Assembly: GCF_963678635.1 (NCBI RefSeq)
Contig: NC_087066.1
Location: forward strand, 34,167,301-34,231,300
Length of the DNA: 64,000 nucleotides
Reading direction: 5' to 3'
Source of the DNA: Symsagittifera roscoffensis
Lineage: Eukaryota > Xenacoelomorpha > Acoela > Convolutidae
In this document: piece by piece, positions 40,168 to 49,770 of the stretch
How the letters are laid out: every line of letters starts with the position of its first letter
Numbering within the stretch: the stretch's first letter is position 1
The notes under the pieces: generated by a model
What the model was told of the DNA's origin: nothing
Seen by the model: the letters and a program-made list of their open reading frames with translations, nothing else
Databases searched by the model: none
Position numbers and translations under genes: made by a program

Positions 40168-43100
40168 TCAGCCTATACTTAAGTAATATTTCTTATGTAG
40201 ATACACTTGTATGCTCGTATCAGAGAATATCACATGTACAAGCGCGTACAATTCCCGAGGATGCAGTCTTCCTCTATTTGGATCGTACACTGGAAGCGAA
40301 AGCTCCTTCACGTCCATTTCCACAAGGAAGTCCCTCAGCCTCGTCAAAGACAAGACTAGATTTTCTGGGTCCACGTGTTGCTTCTCTGTCGCCCTCGTTA
40401 CCAGGAAGCATAAGTACTTTCCCGGTATTTGCGACACCGCCGGGGGTAAGGCTGCTACGCCCCCTATCCCTGGTCTTTGCTTCCAAAGGAATTCCACGTT
40501 TTTATATTCCCTCTTAAAATCTGCCGCTAGCGCCGTCCTAAAACTCATGTCTGCGGTGATAGCTACCGCACATGTTCTGTTTGTGAGTATAAAATCACTG
40601 TCTGTTAGTATTATGTTACTAGAATATTCATTTGGTAAATTAAAATATGACTCAACTACCCTGCCTATGTCAGGTTTCTTAGGTTCTTCACCTGTTTCTG
40701 CTTCTAAGTTTCCTGTTTCTCTTGCTATTCTTAATTTTTTTATTATCAAGTTTTCAGTGTGGGTAAGTCCTACCCCCACTCCCCGGACAAAAATATCCAT
40801 CGGCGTCCCCGTCGATCGCATACCGGGTATTAAGTCAAGATTAGAAGCTGGAATGAGAAGTTGTCCTTCCTGGGCAGCCCAGGAAGGATCATCTCGTTCG
40901 GTCTTAATGTATTTCGCGCTTTCGCGATCTACGTCTTGAATCGTAACGCTGGTCTTTTTAGGGTCTGATGTCATTTCGTTCAGCCACTCTAAGACACGCA
41001 GGTTCGTCAGGTCTTGTTCATTTGACTGCTGTTGCTCATCGTCAAACTCCACCTCGGGTTTCGACCAGTCGTCAACCCACTCATCGTTGTGATCATCGAC
41101 TATGTCAATGTCTTGTGACACGGTTATTTCCTCTAAACCCACTACTTCCTCCACTATTTTCTTTAGATCTATCCTATCCACTACGAAGTCGTCACCGTAA
41201 GGATTGTATTTCTTTCTTGGTCTCATCCCGTCTTTCTGACGAGTCTGCATCGTGAACGGAAGATCTGGTTCCATGTTCTTGGGAACCTCTGTCTGTTCGG
41301 AATCCTGCCAATCTTCCTCTGCGTAGGGCAAGGTTTCATCGTCCGCTTCGATCTGTTCGTTTGGATCCAGGTCCAATGGTGTATCCGTACCTTCCTCTAC
41401 GACTTCGTTTCCATCGTTCTTCTCCCTGGTGCCTTTTTCATTGACCTCACAAGCAGGATCCATCATTAGATAATCCCCTTCTTCCATGTCTGCAGGTATA
41501 CACCAGTCTTCTGTCGATGGATTGTGTGGCTTGATGTTCTCGTAGTGGGCGGCTCGGCCAGTACTCAGTCTATAAAAGCGTCCCTCTTGGTGCACCTCTG
41601 TAATCATGAAGGGTCCCCTCCACTTCTTCAGAAGCTTTTTTGTCCCTTTCGGTGGTATAACGTTCTGAAATACCCATACGTAGTCTCCCACCGAGTAAGC
41701 CTTTGCACCAGCTGCTTTCTTGTCGAATCTTTTCCTCTGCCTTGCCTGTGCCTGCTGAGTGTTTCGTCTACACAAGTCGTTCAACTCCTGTTGGCGTCTG
41801 ATCACATCCCTTACGTAGACCTGTGGGGATGTTTTCTTTCCCTCATACTCTGGGTAGAAGAATGTCAAGGGTAAAGATTTCTCGTGTCCCGTCAGCATCA
41901 TGTGTGGACTGACTCCAGTGGTGGAGTGTTGCGTGCTATTATAAGCTCCCATCACCTGTGGAAGGTATCTGTCCCAATCGGTCATATACCTGGAACAGTA
42001 TACTCTCAGCATCGATACTAACGTCCTATTCTGTCTTTCCACTAAGCCATTCGTCTGAGGGTGGTATGTCGTGGAGTGAGCCTGAGCGACCTGTGACCGT
42101 CTCATAAGCTCTTTCGTAAGCTCGCCTACGAAAGCCGTTCCATTGTCCGATTGAAACGTCATTGGACATCCGTGTCTTGCTATCCACGTATTGATCAGGT
42201 GGTCGCATGTCTCTTCCGCTGAGGCAGTTATGCAGGGCACGGCCTCTGCATGCTTCGTGAAGTGATCTATCATGACCAAGACTTGGTTGTAACCGCTGTC
42301 TGTCATGCATATCTTCTGGTGATCTATCTGCACCACCTCGTTGAATTCAGACGACTCAATTGATTGTAAAGGAAATCGCAACTTCCTAGGATCCTTGACC
42401 TGTTGGCATGACAGACATGCTGTCACCCATTTCTCGCATGCCTTTTTCATCCCAGGCCACTCAAAGCGCTTCAGGATCCTCTGATACACTTTGTCGATCC
42501 CTTGATGGCCCATCTGATCATGCGACCTGAATAATAGTTCTGTCTGATAGAGTTGCGGCAACACTATCGCGTTATATTTGTATAAGACCTTGTCTTCTTC
42601 TCTTCTCCTGCAAGCCACGATCCCATCCTTGTTCAGATATAATCTCCCCTCCTTCTGCATGAAGTATTGTCTCAGGATCCTATAGCTGTCTTCTTCCAGG
42701 TCACCTTTGTCAGGTGCACCGTTTTCTATCCACCTTTTTAGGTTGCTTGTCATGCGATCATTTCTCTGCGCCCTTAGAAGGTCCGAGAGTCTGTATCTCG
42801 CCTTCAAGTACGTCTTCATGACTCTCATCTGACTGTTCAGCTCGTTGGGCTGATGTGTGTCTTCTTCCATCTTAACGCACCAAATCTTCGCCAACGGTTG
42901 TGTTTCTTGTTGAAACGGCTGAAGATCAGTCCTGACTACCTCTTTCTGCGGCAACAGGCTTATCGAACGTTTCGATACCGCTATCGTTTCTAAGTCATCC
43001 GCTGCGTTGTCAAAGACTCTTTCGCTTGGTATTAGGTAGCGATCACTGTCAGGATCCTGGTACACCTCTCTGTCCAGGTTTCTCGCCCGAGTTTCCACTA

Positions 43101-46100
43101 GTAGCGTGTGTATCGCCAGTTCTGACAGTTCTGATCCCGAGGTCGAATCCCTGTCTGAATAGGTGTTCATTCTCGAGCTTTCTGACTTATCATCCGTCGA
43201 AGGTGTTGTGCTGGAGACTGCACGCTCCTCCAGATCATGTCCGTATTTCCTTCGCATCCATCTGAACTCCCCGGACAAAACTTTGTTCTCTAGGTCCTGC
43301 TTCTCCTCAGGAATTTTCTCGTCTATCTCGGACTCCCCGGACAAATTTCCTTGTCCCGGGTGTTGATCTTGTGATCGCTGGTTTTTCTCCTCATCCTTCT
43401 CCCCGGACAAATAGTCTTGCAGCAGATTTTGTTCTACCTCTTCACCCTCTTTTTCCCGGTCTACAAAGGTGACGGTTTTCTTTCGCTTGCTGCTCCCCTG
43501 TTCTTTCCGTCCGTAAGAAGTACTGGTTAAAATCTCTTGGGGTATTGAGGATACTAGTTGCTGAACTATTGTCCTACAATCCCTCTTGTTCTCCTCGTGC
43601 TGTTGTCTGGACGGCATGATCTTCACTTTCTTACTGACTGTTAGCGATGCCACTGCTGCTGTCCACTCGGGGTCATCTCTGGTCACTTCTCTTTCTAACA
43701 ATCCACCCAGCATCCGCATTACTTGTGGTGTGACTTGCACCGTTTTATCCAATAATGAGAGGCTGTTTATATTCATGCGAGAGAGTTCTTGCTGGACCAG
43801 GTTCGAGCGCAGCAACAAATCTAAGGGGACTGGATCCTCCTTGGACAGGATCTTTATCTCAGCTGCTTTCTCTACAGGTAACTCAGGATTCCCTGGAATT
43901 GGATGTCCAGACTTATCCAACCATCTCGTTAAGGGAAGCGCTTCATAAGTTTCTTTGTCCAGAAACGAGAATCCCTCCTTTACTTCCGCCTGATTGGCCT
44001 GCTTCTGCTCCAATCTTTCATAGAACTCAGTTTTCTTGCTGAGACTGTCAGCATTCTGATGTTTATCACGCATCCTATGTTCGATTATCATATGGTAGCC
44101 GTCCAATCTGACTATCCATCTACCAATATAACTCTGATCCATCGAGTAGGTCTTCAACCAGGATAACGCTCTGTTGTCCACGCGTAACTTGAAGGGAGCG
44201 CTCCCCAAGTATGCACGGTACTTTTCCACGAAGGTGACTACTGCAAACATTTCTGCTTTCGGTGCGCCATATTTCATCTCTGTGTCACTCAAGACCTTGC
44301 TGCCGTATGCAATGGGACGGAGGACTGTTCTTCCGTTCCATTCTTGCTCTTGATGCAATATTCCTGAGATGGCCACCACCGATGCGTCTGTGTCAAGAAC
44401 ATACATGCCCTTTTCTGTAGGCATGCCCAGCACTGGCGCTTCGCACAGTTCCCGCTTTATGTTCTCGAAAGCAACTTGTGCCTCATCGTTCCATTCGAAC
44501 TTTTTCCCTTTGTTGCGCATCAGCTTCTGCATCGGGTACACCTTGTCCGCGTATCCTTTTATGAATTCTCGGTAGTAATTGGCAAACCCTAGGAAGCTCA
44601 TGAGCTGTGTGTCCGTTCTAGGAGCTTTCCATGTCAGCACAGCCTCTACTGCTTCTGGATCTGGCCTCACACCATGCCGGTCCACCATTCTTCCCAGGTA
44701 CTTGATCGAATCCCTAAGGATTTCACATTTCGATGGTTTGCATTTCAAGCCTGCTCTTTTCATACATCCGAAGACCTCATCGAGTCGATCAATGTGATCC
44801 TCCAGGGTTGGTGTCGCTATGACTACGTCATCCACGTAGCACATCAAGAGATTCCCGTACTTTTTGGTCACTCCTGTCAAAGCCTGAGCCATCAGCCTTT
44901 GAAAGGTTGCTGTTGCATTGCACAAGCCGAAGGGCATCCTCTTCCACTGGTACAACCCCAATTCGCACGCGAATCCTGTTTTCTCCCTGTCCTTCTTTCG
45001 CAGAGGAACCTGCCAGAAGGCAGAACCCAAGTCCAATGTGGTGAAGAACTTTGCATCACCAAGTTTGGATAGGCTCTCGTCTATTCGCGGTATCGGGTAC
45101 GCATCTTTAATCGTTACCGCATTCAAGTAACGAAAGTCGCAACAAAATCTAAGCTGCCCCCCTTTCTTTTTCGCCATTACTACTCCGCAAGCCCATGGTG
45201 ATTTCGAGGGTTCTATCATGTCGTATTCAAGCAACATTTCTATTTCCGCTCGGCACGCTTCCGATTTATGTGGCGTCATTCGCCTTGCGCGTTCCCTATG
45301 GGGAACGGCGCCCTCTTCTAGTTCGATTTCGTGTTCGACGAAATTACAGCAACCGATGTCCGCCTTATGTTTTGAAAATACTTCGGCGTTCCGATCTAGG
45401 AGGTCCCGCAATTTTTCAAAATCTCCCTCACCTATTTTTCCTTTTAAATGTTCTATTTCTGGCAAAACCGGTTTGTCAGAATCTAGTTCATATGACGAGG
45501 GGCGTTCCGGAAAATTCGAGCAGCTTGATAAGCCGTCGTCCGTTTCGGATTTCATTGAAAACAATTTACGAATAGATTTTAATTCATCAATCCTCTTTAA
45601 AATTTTATCTTTATTGGCATGATAAGGACAGTCTTTCACACTATATTTCTTCAAGTTTTGTGTCTCTTCATAGTCGGTCCTCATCGGCAATGCGTAACCA
45701 AGCTTCTTTCCACGCTGGATTGAAACCGTGGTGTCCAGTGTGTTCAACAACACACTGACACACAGTCCGTTTCGCGTTACCGAGAAGCTCCGGCCTAAAA
45801 TCACCGAACTCTGACTATTTGGATTCGGTACTAAGCAAACCTGTTTGCTATCACTTAACGAATTCAAATTTCTCATTCTAAAAATTGCTACTACAGCTTG
45901 TCCTGGTTGTAACTTTACTTTTCTATCCAAAAAAACTGGTACCTTATTTTCATCTGTTATTATCCTATTAATTGGTCTCTTAACATACTTTCGGTCCGGG
46001 TTTCTAATCCGTATTAGACCGTTGTTCAAGTCAATCATCACGTCAAAATTCCTGACAAAATCTCTGCCCAAGATGAATTGGTCGGCGTCGTCCAGATTCT

Positions 46101-49100
46101 CTACCACCAGGAAGCTCATCCAAAGGTTCCGTCCTCCCATGTGAAGGACCGTCACCGGTGTTCTTCCGGCTACGTAGATAGCTCCTCGATTTGCAGCGGC
46201 TAGTCGGAGATTCGTAGGAATCAGATCTTCCCGCGTGAAGCCCATTCTCTCCCAGGTTTTTATCGGCATCACACTTACCACCGCGCCTGTGTCCAGAAGC
46301 CCTGTGACTCCGATTTTTGTTCCGTTGGTGTCAAGCAGGTGTGCTGTCACATCTGCTTCATATCCAATATGTACCGCGTCATGTTCCATCATGGCGTCAT
46401 GGCCTATCCTGCGGACTTTGAGTTCCTCTTCACCCAAATAGATCTGCCCCATTTGGTCATCATCTGTTGTTATGTAAGTCCTGGTGTAGATGCTGATTCC
46501 ATCCACGTTCAGCATTATTTGATACGGCCCATAGACCTCCAAGTAGCGTCCATGAAATTTCTTCATGCGAGGGCCACCCGTCGTTAGTAGTGCTCGCACA
46601 GCTCTCGACTCAGTGCGTGGCTCCACCTGCCTCAGATAATCTGCATATGTGTCCAAATGCATTAAAGTGAACTCTGATGGTTCACTCAAATTTCTTATTA
46701 CCTGGTGTCCAGCCACTGAGATTATCGACTGTATCTTCTTTCCCTGTGGCGCCATGCCGAACCTCTTACCGGAGATCACTTTAAGTTTCATATCTAAACT
46801 GCTTGGTGTTTTCGTCTCCTCGAACTCCGTTGCTTCGAAGGTATTCAGTTGCTCCTGAAGCTTTTCATTTTCCAGTTCAAGTTTCACTTTTTGTTCGATC
46901 TCTTTCGTCACCAGTTCCTGTTGTACTCTATTTAGAGCATCCTTTGCGGCTGCCTTGTAATCGATCTTGAAGTCATCGGCCGCAGTTGCTGGTTCCGGTT
47001 CACATGCTTCTCCTGTTACCGCTTGCATTTTCTTTGCCGCCAGCTCTTGAGGTTTGTCCTTCCTGCGTGCCTCTGCTTCGTTTAAAAGTCGAGCCTTGCT
47101 TGCTTTCACTCCTGATAAAGCTTCTTCATGCCTTGGATGCTTGATATCTGCCACTGCATCCCAGAATTGTGGACAGTCTGATTTAAAATGACCTTCCAAG
47201 TTGCAAAAGAAACACCTCGGGCCGAATTTCGCAATTACTCCTCTCATGAAATCCTCATGTTCCAACTCTGACGCATCTTCGTCCTCGAGGCTAAAGCCTA
47301 TTGCTTTCATGCCTTGTTTATAAGCTGGGCATGCTGACACATGATGGTCTGTTGAACTACAATTAGCACAAGAGCGTCTCTTGTCCATATCGTCCCTCGG
47401 TTTGTACCAATTGTTCCCTTGGTTCGCTGGTCCGTTATTAAAATTGCCATAATTGTTCTTGTAATATCCAGATCTCGAAGGAGGTTTCAGCAATAGATAC
47501 TCTTTCGATTTGAGTCTCAACTCCTCCGGTGTTGGCGCATTAGTTGATAGTGGTGTGTAATGCGTTGCTAGCATCGTACGAAGTTCATCGTTTTTCACAC
47601 CATCGATGAATTTTGAGGCTACGGCCAGGTTCATCCTTCGATTTGACTCATCCGGTTGGCTGCGTCTTCTCAGCATTTCCAAATCATCGAGAAACTTGTC
47701 TATAGTTTCATCTTCCCGCTGCCTCCGTTTCTCGAAGCGCATCATCGCCTGGTGCCCCTGCACCCCTGATCCGAAACGGTTTAGTAAGATTTCGAAGATT
47801 TTCTCAGCAGTGTCACGTTGATACTGTTTCTTGGCCATGACACAGTTCAGGGCTGTCCCTTCTAAGTTGCTGGTGAGCGCGCTGCATTCCTGTCTCTCAG
47901 AAAAGTCTTCTTCCTCGAAATGCAGCTTCATTACCTCTATCCAGGTATCAATACAGCCATCAGATTCGTCTTTGTAGCATCTTGGTTTCTTAAAGACTCT
48001 TCTGGACTTTTCACTTCGTTCATTGGTTCTAGATAACCGCGTCAGGAATGTCTCCAAAGACCTGTTCAGGGGTTCAAATGCTGTGGCCATTGCCGTAGCA
48101 TCCCTTGAGTGTCCCGCCTGAGTGTCCTCACACCTTGTCGAAGGCTCTGTGTGCGGTACATCCCTACAATCCGAATCACCATGAGCGTTTCCCGCTTGGC
48201 CCATGTGACTCCTCCTCGGGCTTGTATGCCCCATGTTGCCAGAATCGCTTCTCCCGGTCGCATGTGTGCTTTGCGTTGGTCGTTCGTTCGAGGTTTGTCT
48301 GTTCCCCGTTGAACTTGCTCTACTGTTCGGGCCCCATGCTGTATTACCCCTTGTGGCATAGCCTGATGAACTGCCCCTGCCTCTAGTGGATCCATACGTC
48401 TTCCTCCTTTGATGTTCATTGAAGTTCACCCTCGGTTCCCTGCTGGGACCTCCCGAGTTCGGCTCTCCTTCTTTTGGTCCACTCTTGCTGCTTAGTAGCC
48501 CGTCCAACCTATCCATGATAGCCTGAGTTCGCCTCTCCATCATCGCATCTATCTTTGTGTCAAGAGACCCAAGAGACTGCTCTTGTTGAATTCTTAACTT
48601 CTCCATGTCGGCTCTTAAGCGTAACTCCCTCTGTTCCGCTTCTCTTGTCATTCGCGACAAGTTCCTCGTCATATGTTCGTCCGTTCTTTCTTTCAAGCGT
48701 TTTTCGCTTCTGTCAACTTCTTGTCTGTTGCGGTTTATTTCTTCCCGCAGACTTTCTCTTTCAATGTGAACTGCTCTTTCTAGTTCACTCATCCTTATCG
48801 ACATCTGTTCATTTTGTTCTCCTAAACTGCCCACTATGTTGTTTAAGGCTTCCTCTAGTGCTGCCCCGTTATCCATGAGTGGCGTCACTAGTGGTGGTGT
48901 AACTCTGTCGGTCCCAGGTAGCTTCGTGCTGGTCGAGATCCGGGCCTTGACTCTCTGTCTTGACGTCTTTTCATTATCTATTTCAGGATCCGCTAACGCG
49001 TTGCCAAGCCCTCTGGTTCTACTCTCTTCAGGTTGTGGCTCCGAACTTGTCCTAATCGCGAAGTCCTTCGACTGGCCCGGTGTGTTTGCCTCTTTGCTTA

Positions 49101-49770
49101 TCGTTGTCACTACACCAAATTTATCCATGGTTCCAGTCTCTCTTCCGACGTGTGCCTCACTCTCCTGGATCGAACTATTGAGACTGACTTGAGATCCAAA
49201 GTCCCCTTGCTCCTCTTCATCCTCTTCCTCCTGGGACTCCCCATCGTTTCCTGCTCCTCCTCCCATGCTGAATGGAAAGATGTTTCCGAAGGTGTTCTTC
49301 ATTCTTTCTGAGAACGATGATGAGGTTGTTTGTTTTCCAGTTCCGCTTGCCATCATAGTGTTGTCTGTCGGAGATCTTCTAGTTGCCGTTACTTCAGTTG
49401 AGATGTCGGACAGTTCCGACATCTCCTCTCGATCCAACGTCCCGGTGGAAGTGGCAAAATCATGGCCTTGTTCTGCCGGAGTAGACTCACTCGCCAGCCT
49501 TCTGCCTCTCCCTTCCAGTCCATTTACTCCCTGGTTGTCGTTCATGGTATGGTCCGATTTGACTTCCACTTCTAACAGTTCTCTTCGCTCTTCTGAGGTC
49601 TTCTGACTTCTCGTTTCAACCATTCTGCCTGAAACCGTCCCCTTTTTATCGGACCGGGTTCGCTTGATCCAATCCACAAAAGGATCGGTCATCGTTTTTC
49701 TTTGCTTTTCAGGTATGAATTTCCTAGAGCTATTACCTCGTTTTGGTATCCTTGACTTGTCTAAACTCAT
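40168..49770 (-). CDS. gag-pol: Gag-Pro-Pol polyprotein of the giant element, 3200 aa, with extra C-terminal domain
   Basis: One frame encodes everything. Disordered N terminus; coiled coil ~297-424; retrotransposon Gag capsid-like region ~593-737; two canonical CX2CX4HX4C zinc knuckles at ~798 and ~851; aspartic protease with LLDTGAVVSVMP (~1157) and ILGRD (~1232); RT ~1500-1700 with LDLGSAFWQVPL and YVDD (~1642); RNase H with DTDAS (~1789), RVDNRAL and DKHQNADSL; a ~400-residue charged linker with three LSGE repeats; integrase with an HHCC zinc site (~2415-2456), QIDHQK (~2480), SDNG and E spaced D-35-E, and a KWRGPF module. After the integrase come ~450 further residues: an acidic linker and a C-terminal domain (~3050-3200) resembling a macro domain. 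Domain order PR-RT-RH-IN makes it Ty3/Gypsy. No frameshift separates Gag from Pol. Confidence 0.97.
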   Translation of the reverse strand: MSLDKSRIPKRGNSSRKFIPEKQRKTMTDPFVDWIKRTRSDKKGTVSGRMVETRSQKTSEERRELLEVEVKSDHTMNDNQGVNGLEGRGRRLASESTPAEQGHDFATSTGTLDREEMSELSDISTEVTATRRSPTDNTMMASGTGKQTTSSSFSERMKNTFGNIFPFSMGGGAGNDGESQEEEDEEEQGDFGSQVSLNSSIQESEAHVGRETGTMDKFGVVTTISKEANTPGQSKDFAIRTSSEPQPEESRTRGLGNALADPEIDNEKTSRQRVKARISTSTKLPGTDRVTPPLVTPLMDNGAALEEALNNIVGSLGEQNEQMSIRMSELERAVHIERESLREEINRNRQEVDRSEKRLKERTDEHMTRNLSRMTREAEQRELRLRADMEKLRIQQEQSLGSLDTKIDAMMERRTQAIMDRLDGLLSSKSGPKEGEPNSGGPSREPRVNFNEHQRRKTYGSTRGRGSSSGYATRGNTAWGPNSRASSTGNRQTSNERPTQSTHATGRSDSGNMGHTSPRRSHMGQAGNAHGDSDCRDVPHTEPSTRCEDTQAGHSRDATAMATAFEPLNRSLETFLTRLSRTNERSEKSRRVFKKPRCYKDESDGCIDTWIEVMKLHFEEEDFSERQECSALTSNLEGTALNCVMAKKQYQRDTAEKIFEILLNRFGSGVQGHQAMMRFEKRRQREDETIDKFLDDLEMLRRRSQPDESNRRMNLAVASKFIDGVKNDELRTMLATHYTPLSTNAPTPEELRLKSKEYLLLKPPSRSGYYKNNYGNFNNGPANQGNNWYKPRDDMDKRRSCANCSSTDHHVSACPAYKQGMKAIGFSLEDEDASELEHEDFMRGVIAKFGPRCFFCNLEGHFKSDCPQFWDAVADIKHPRHEEALSGVKASKARLLNEAEARRKDKPQELAAKKMQAVTGEACEPEPATAADDFKIDYKAAAKDALNRVQQELVTKEIEQKVKLELENEKLQEQLNTFEATEFEETKTPSSLDMKLKVISGKRFGMAPQGKKIQSIISVAGHQVIRNLSEPSEFTLMHLDTYADYLRQVEPRTESRAVRALLTTGGPRMKKFHGRYLEVYGPYQIMLNVDGISIYTRTYITTDDDQMGQIYLGEEELKVRRIGHDAMMEHDAVHIGYEADVTAHLLDTNGTKIGVTGLLDTGAVVSVMPIKTWERMGFTREDLIPTNLRLAAANRGAIYVAGRTPVTVLHMGGRNLWMSFLVVENLDDADQFILGRDFVRNFDVMIDLNNGLIRIRNPDRKYVKRPINRIITDENKVPVFLDRKVKLQPGQAVVAIFRMRNLNSLSDSKQVCLVPNPNSQSSVILGRSFSVTRNGLCVSVLLNTLDTTVSIQRGKKLGYALPMRTDYEETQNLKKYSVKDCPYHANKDKILKRIDELKSIRKLFSMKSETDDGLSSCSNFPERPSSYELDSDKPVLPEIEHLKGKIGEGDFEKLRDLLDRNAEVFSKHKADIGCCNFVEHEIELEEGAVPHRERARRMTPHKSEACRAEIEMLLEYDMIEPSKSPWACGVVMAKKKGGQLRFCCDFRYLNAVTIKDAYPIPRIDESLSKLGDAKFFTTLDLGSAFWQVPLRKKDREKTGFACELGLYQWKRMPFGLCNATATFQRLMAQALTGVTKKYGNLLMCYVDDVVIATPTLEDHIDRLDEVFGCMKRAGLKCKPSKCEILRDSIKYLGRMVDRHGVRPDPEAVEAVLTWKAPRTDTQLMSFLGFANYYREFIKGYADKVYPMQKLMRNKGKKFEWNDEAQVAFENIKRELCEAPVLGMPTEKGMYVLDTDASVVAISGILHQEQEWNGRTVLRPIAYGSKVLSDTEMKYGAPKAEMFAVVTFVEKYRAYLGSAPFKLRVDNRALSWLKTYSMDQSYIGRWIVRLDGYHMIIEHRMRDKHQNADSLSKKTEFYERLEQKQANQAEVKEGFSFLDKETYEALPLTRWLDKSGHPIPGNPELPVEKAAEIKILSKEDPVPLDLLLRSNLVQQELSRMNINSLSLLDKTVQVTPQVMRMLGGLLEREVTRDDPEWTAAVASLTVSKKVKIMPSRQQHEENKRDCRTIVQQLVSSIPQEILTSTSYGRKEQGSSKRKKTVTFVDREKEGEEVEQNLLQDYLSGEKDEEKNQRSQDQHPGQGNLSGESEIDEKIPEEKQDLENKVLSGEFRWMRRKYGHDLEERAVSSTTPSTDDKSESSRMNTYSDRDSTSGSELSELAIHTLLVETRARNLDREVYQDPDSDRYLIPSERVFDNAADDLETIAVSKRSISLLPQKEVVRTDLQPFQQETQPLAKIWCVKMEEDTHQPNELNSQMRVMKTYLKARYRLSDLLRAQRNDRMTSNLKRWIENGAPDKGDLEEDSYRILRQYFMQKEGRLYLNKDGIVACRRREEDKVLYKYNAIVLPQLYQTELLFRSHDQMGHQGIDKVYQRILKRFEWPGMKKACEKWVTACLSCQQVKDPRKLRFPLQSIESSEFNEVVQIDHQKICMTDSGYNQVLVMIDHFTKHAEAVPCITASAEETCDHLINTWIARHGCPMTFQSDNGTAFVGELTKELMRRSQVAQAHSTTYHPQTNGLVERQNRTLVSMLRVYCSRYMTDWDRYLPQVMGAYNSTQHSTTGVSPHMMLTGHEKSLPLTFFYPEYEGKKTSPQVYVRDVIRRQQELNDLCRRNTQQAQARQRKRFDKKAAGAKAYSVGDYVWVFQNVIPPKGTKKLLKKWRGPFMITEVHQEGRFYRLSTGRAAHYENIKPHNPSTEDWCIPADMEEGDYLMMDPACEVNEKGTREKNDGNEVVEEGTDTPLDLDPNEQIEADDETLPYAEEDWQDSEQTEVPKNMEPDLPFTMQTRQKDGMRPRKKYNPYGDDFVVDRIDLKKIVEEVVGLEEITVSQDIDIVDDHNDEWVDDWSKPEVEFDDEQQQSNEQDLTNLRVLEWLNEMTSDPKKTSVTIQDVDRESAKYIKTERDDPSWAAQEGQLLIPASNLDLIPGMRSTGTPMDIFVRGVGVGLTHTENLIIKKLRIARETGNLEAETGEEPKKPDIGRVVESYFNLPNEYSSNIILTDSDFILTNRTCAVAITADMSFRTALAADFKREYKNVEFLWKQRPGIGGVAALPPAVSQIPGKYLCFLVTRATEKQHVDPENLVLSLTRLRDFLVEMDVKELSLPVYDPNRGRLHPRELYALVHVIFSDTSIQVYLHKKYYLSIG
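40778..40789 (-). promoter_or_regulatory. internal copy of the PPT sequence, near the macro-like domain
   Basis: TGTCCGGGGAGT, identical over 12 bases to the sequence at the 3' PPT. Here it is read in a different codon frame from the other three internal copies, so selection on protein sequence does not explain the identity. Possible internal plus-strand primer. Confidence 0.4.
43266..43409 (-). promoter_or_regulatory. three internal copies of the PPT sequence between RNase H and integrase
   Basis: TGTCCGGGGAG at 43266-43277, 43332-43343 and 43398-43409, spaced exactly 66 bp. Each encodes LSGE in the linker between RNase H and integrase. The position resembles central PPTs of some retroviruses, but the exact 66-bp spacing also fits a decayed 22-codon tandem repeat. 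Confidence 0.45.
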
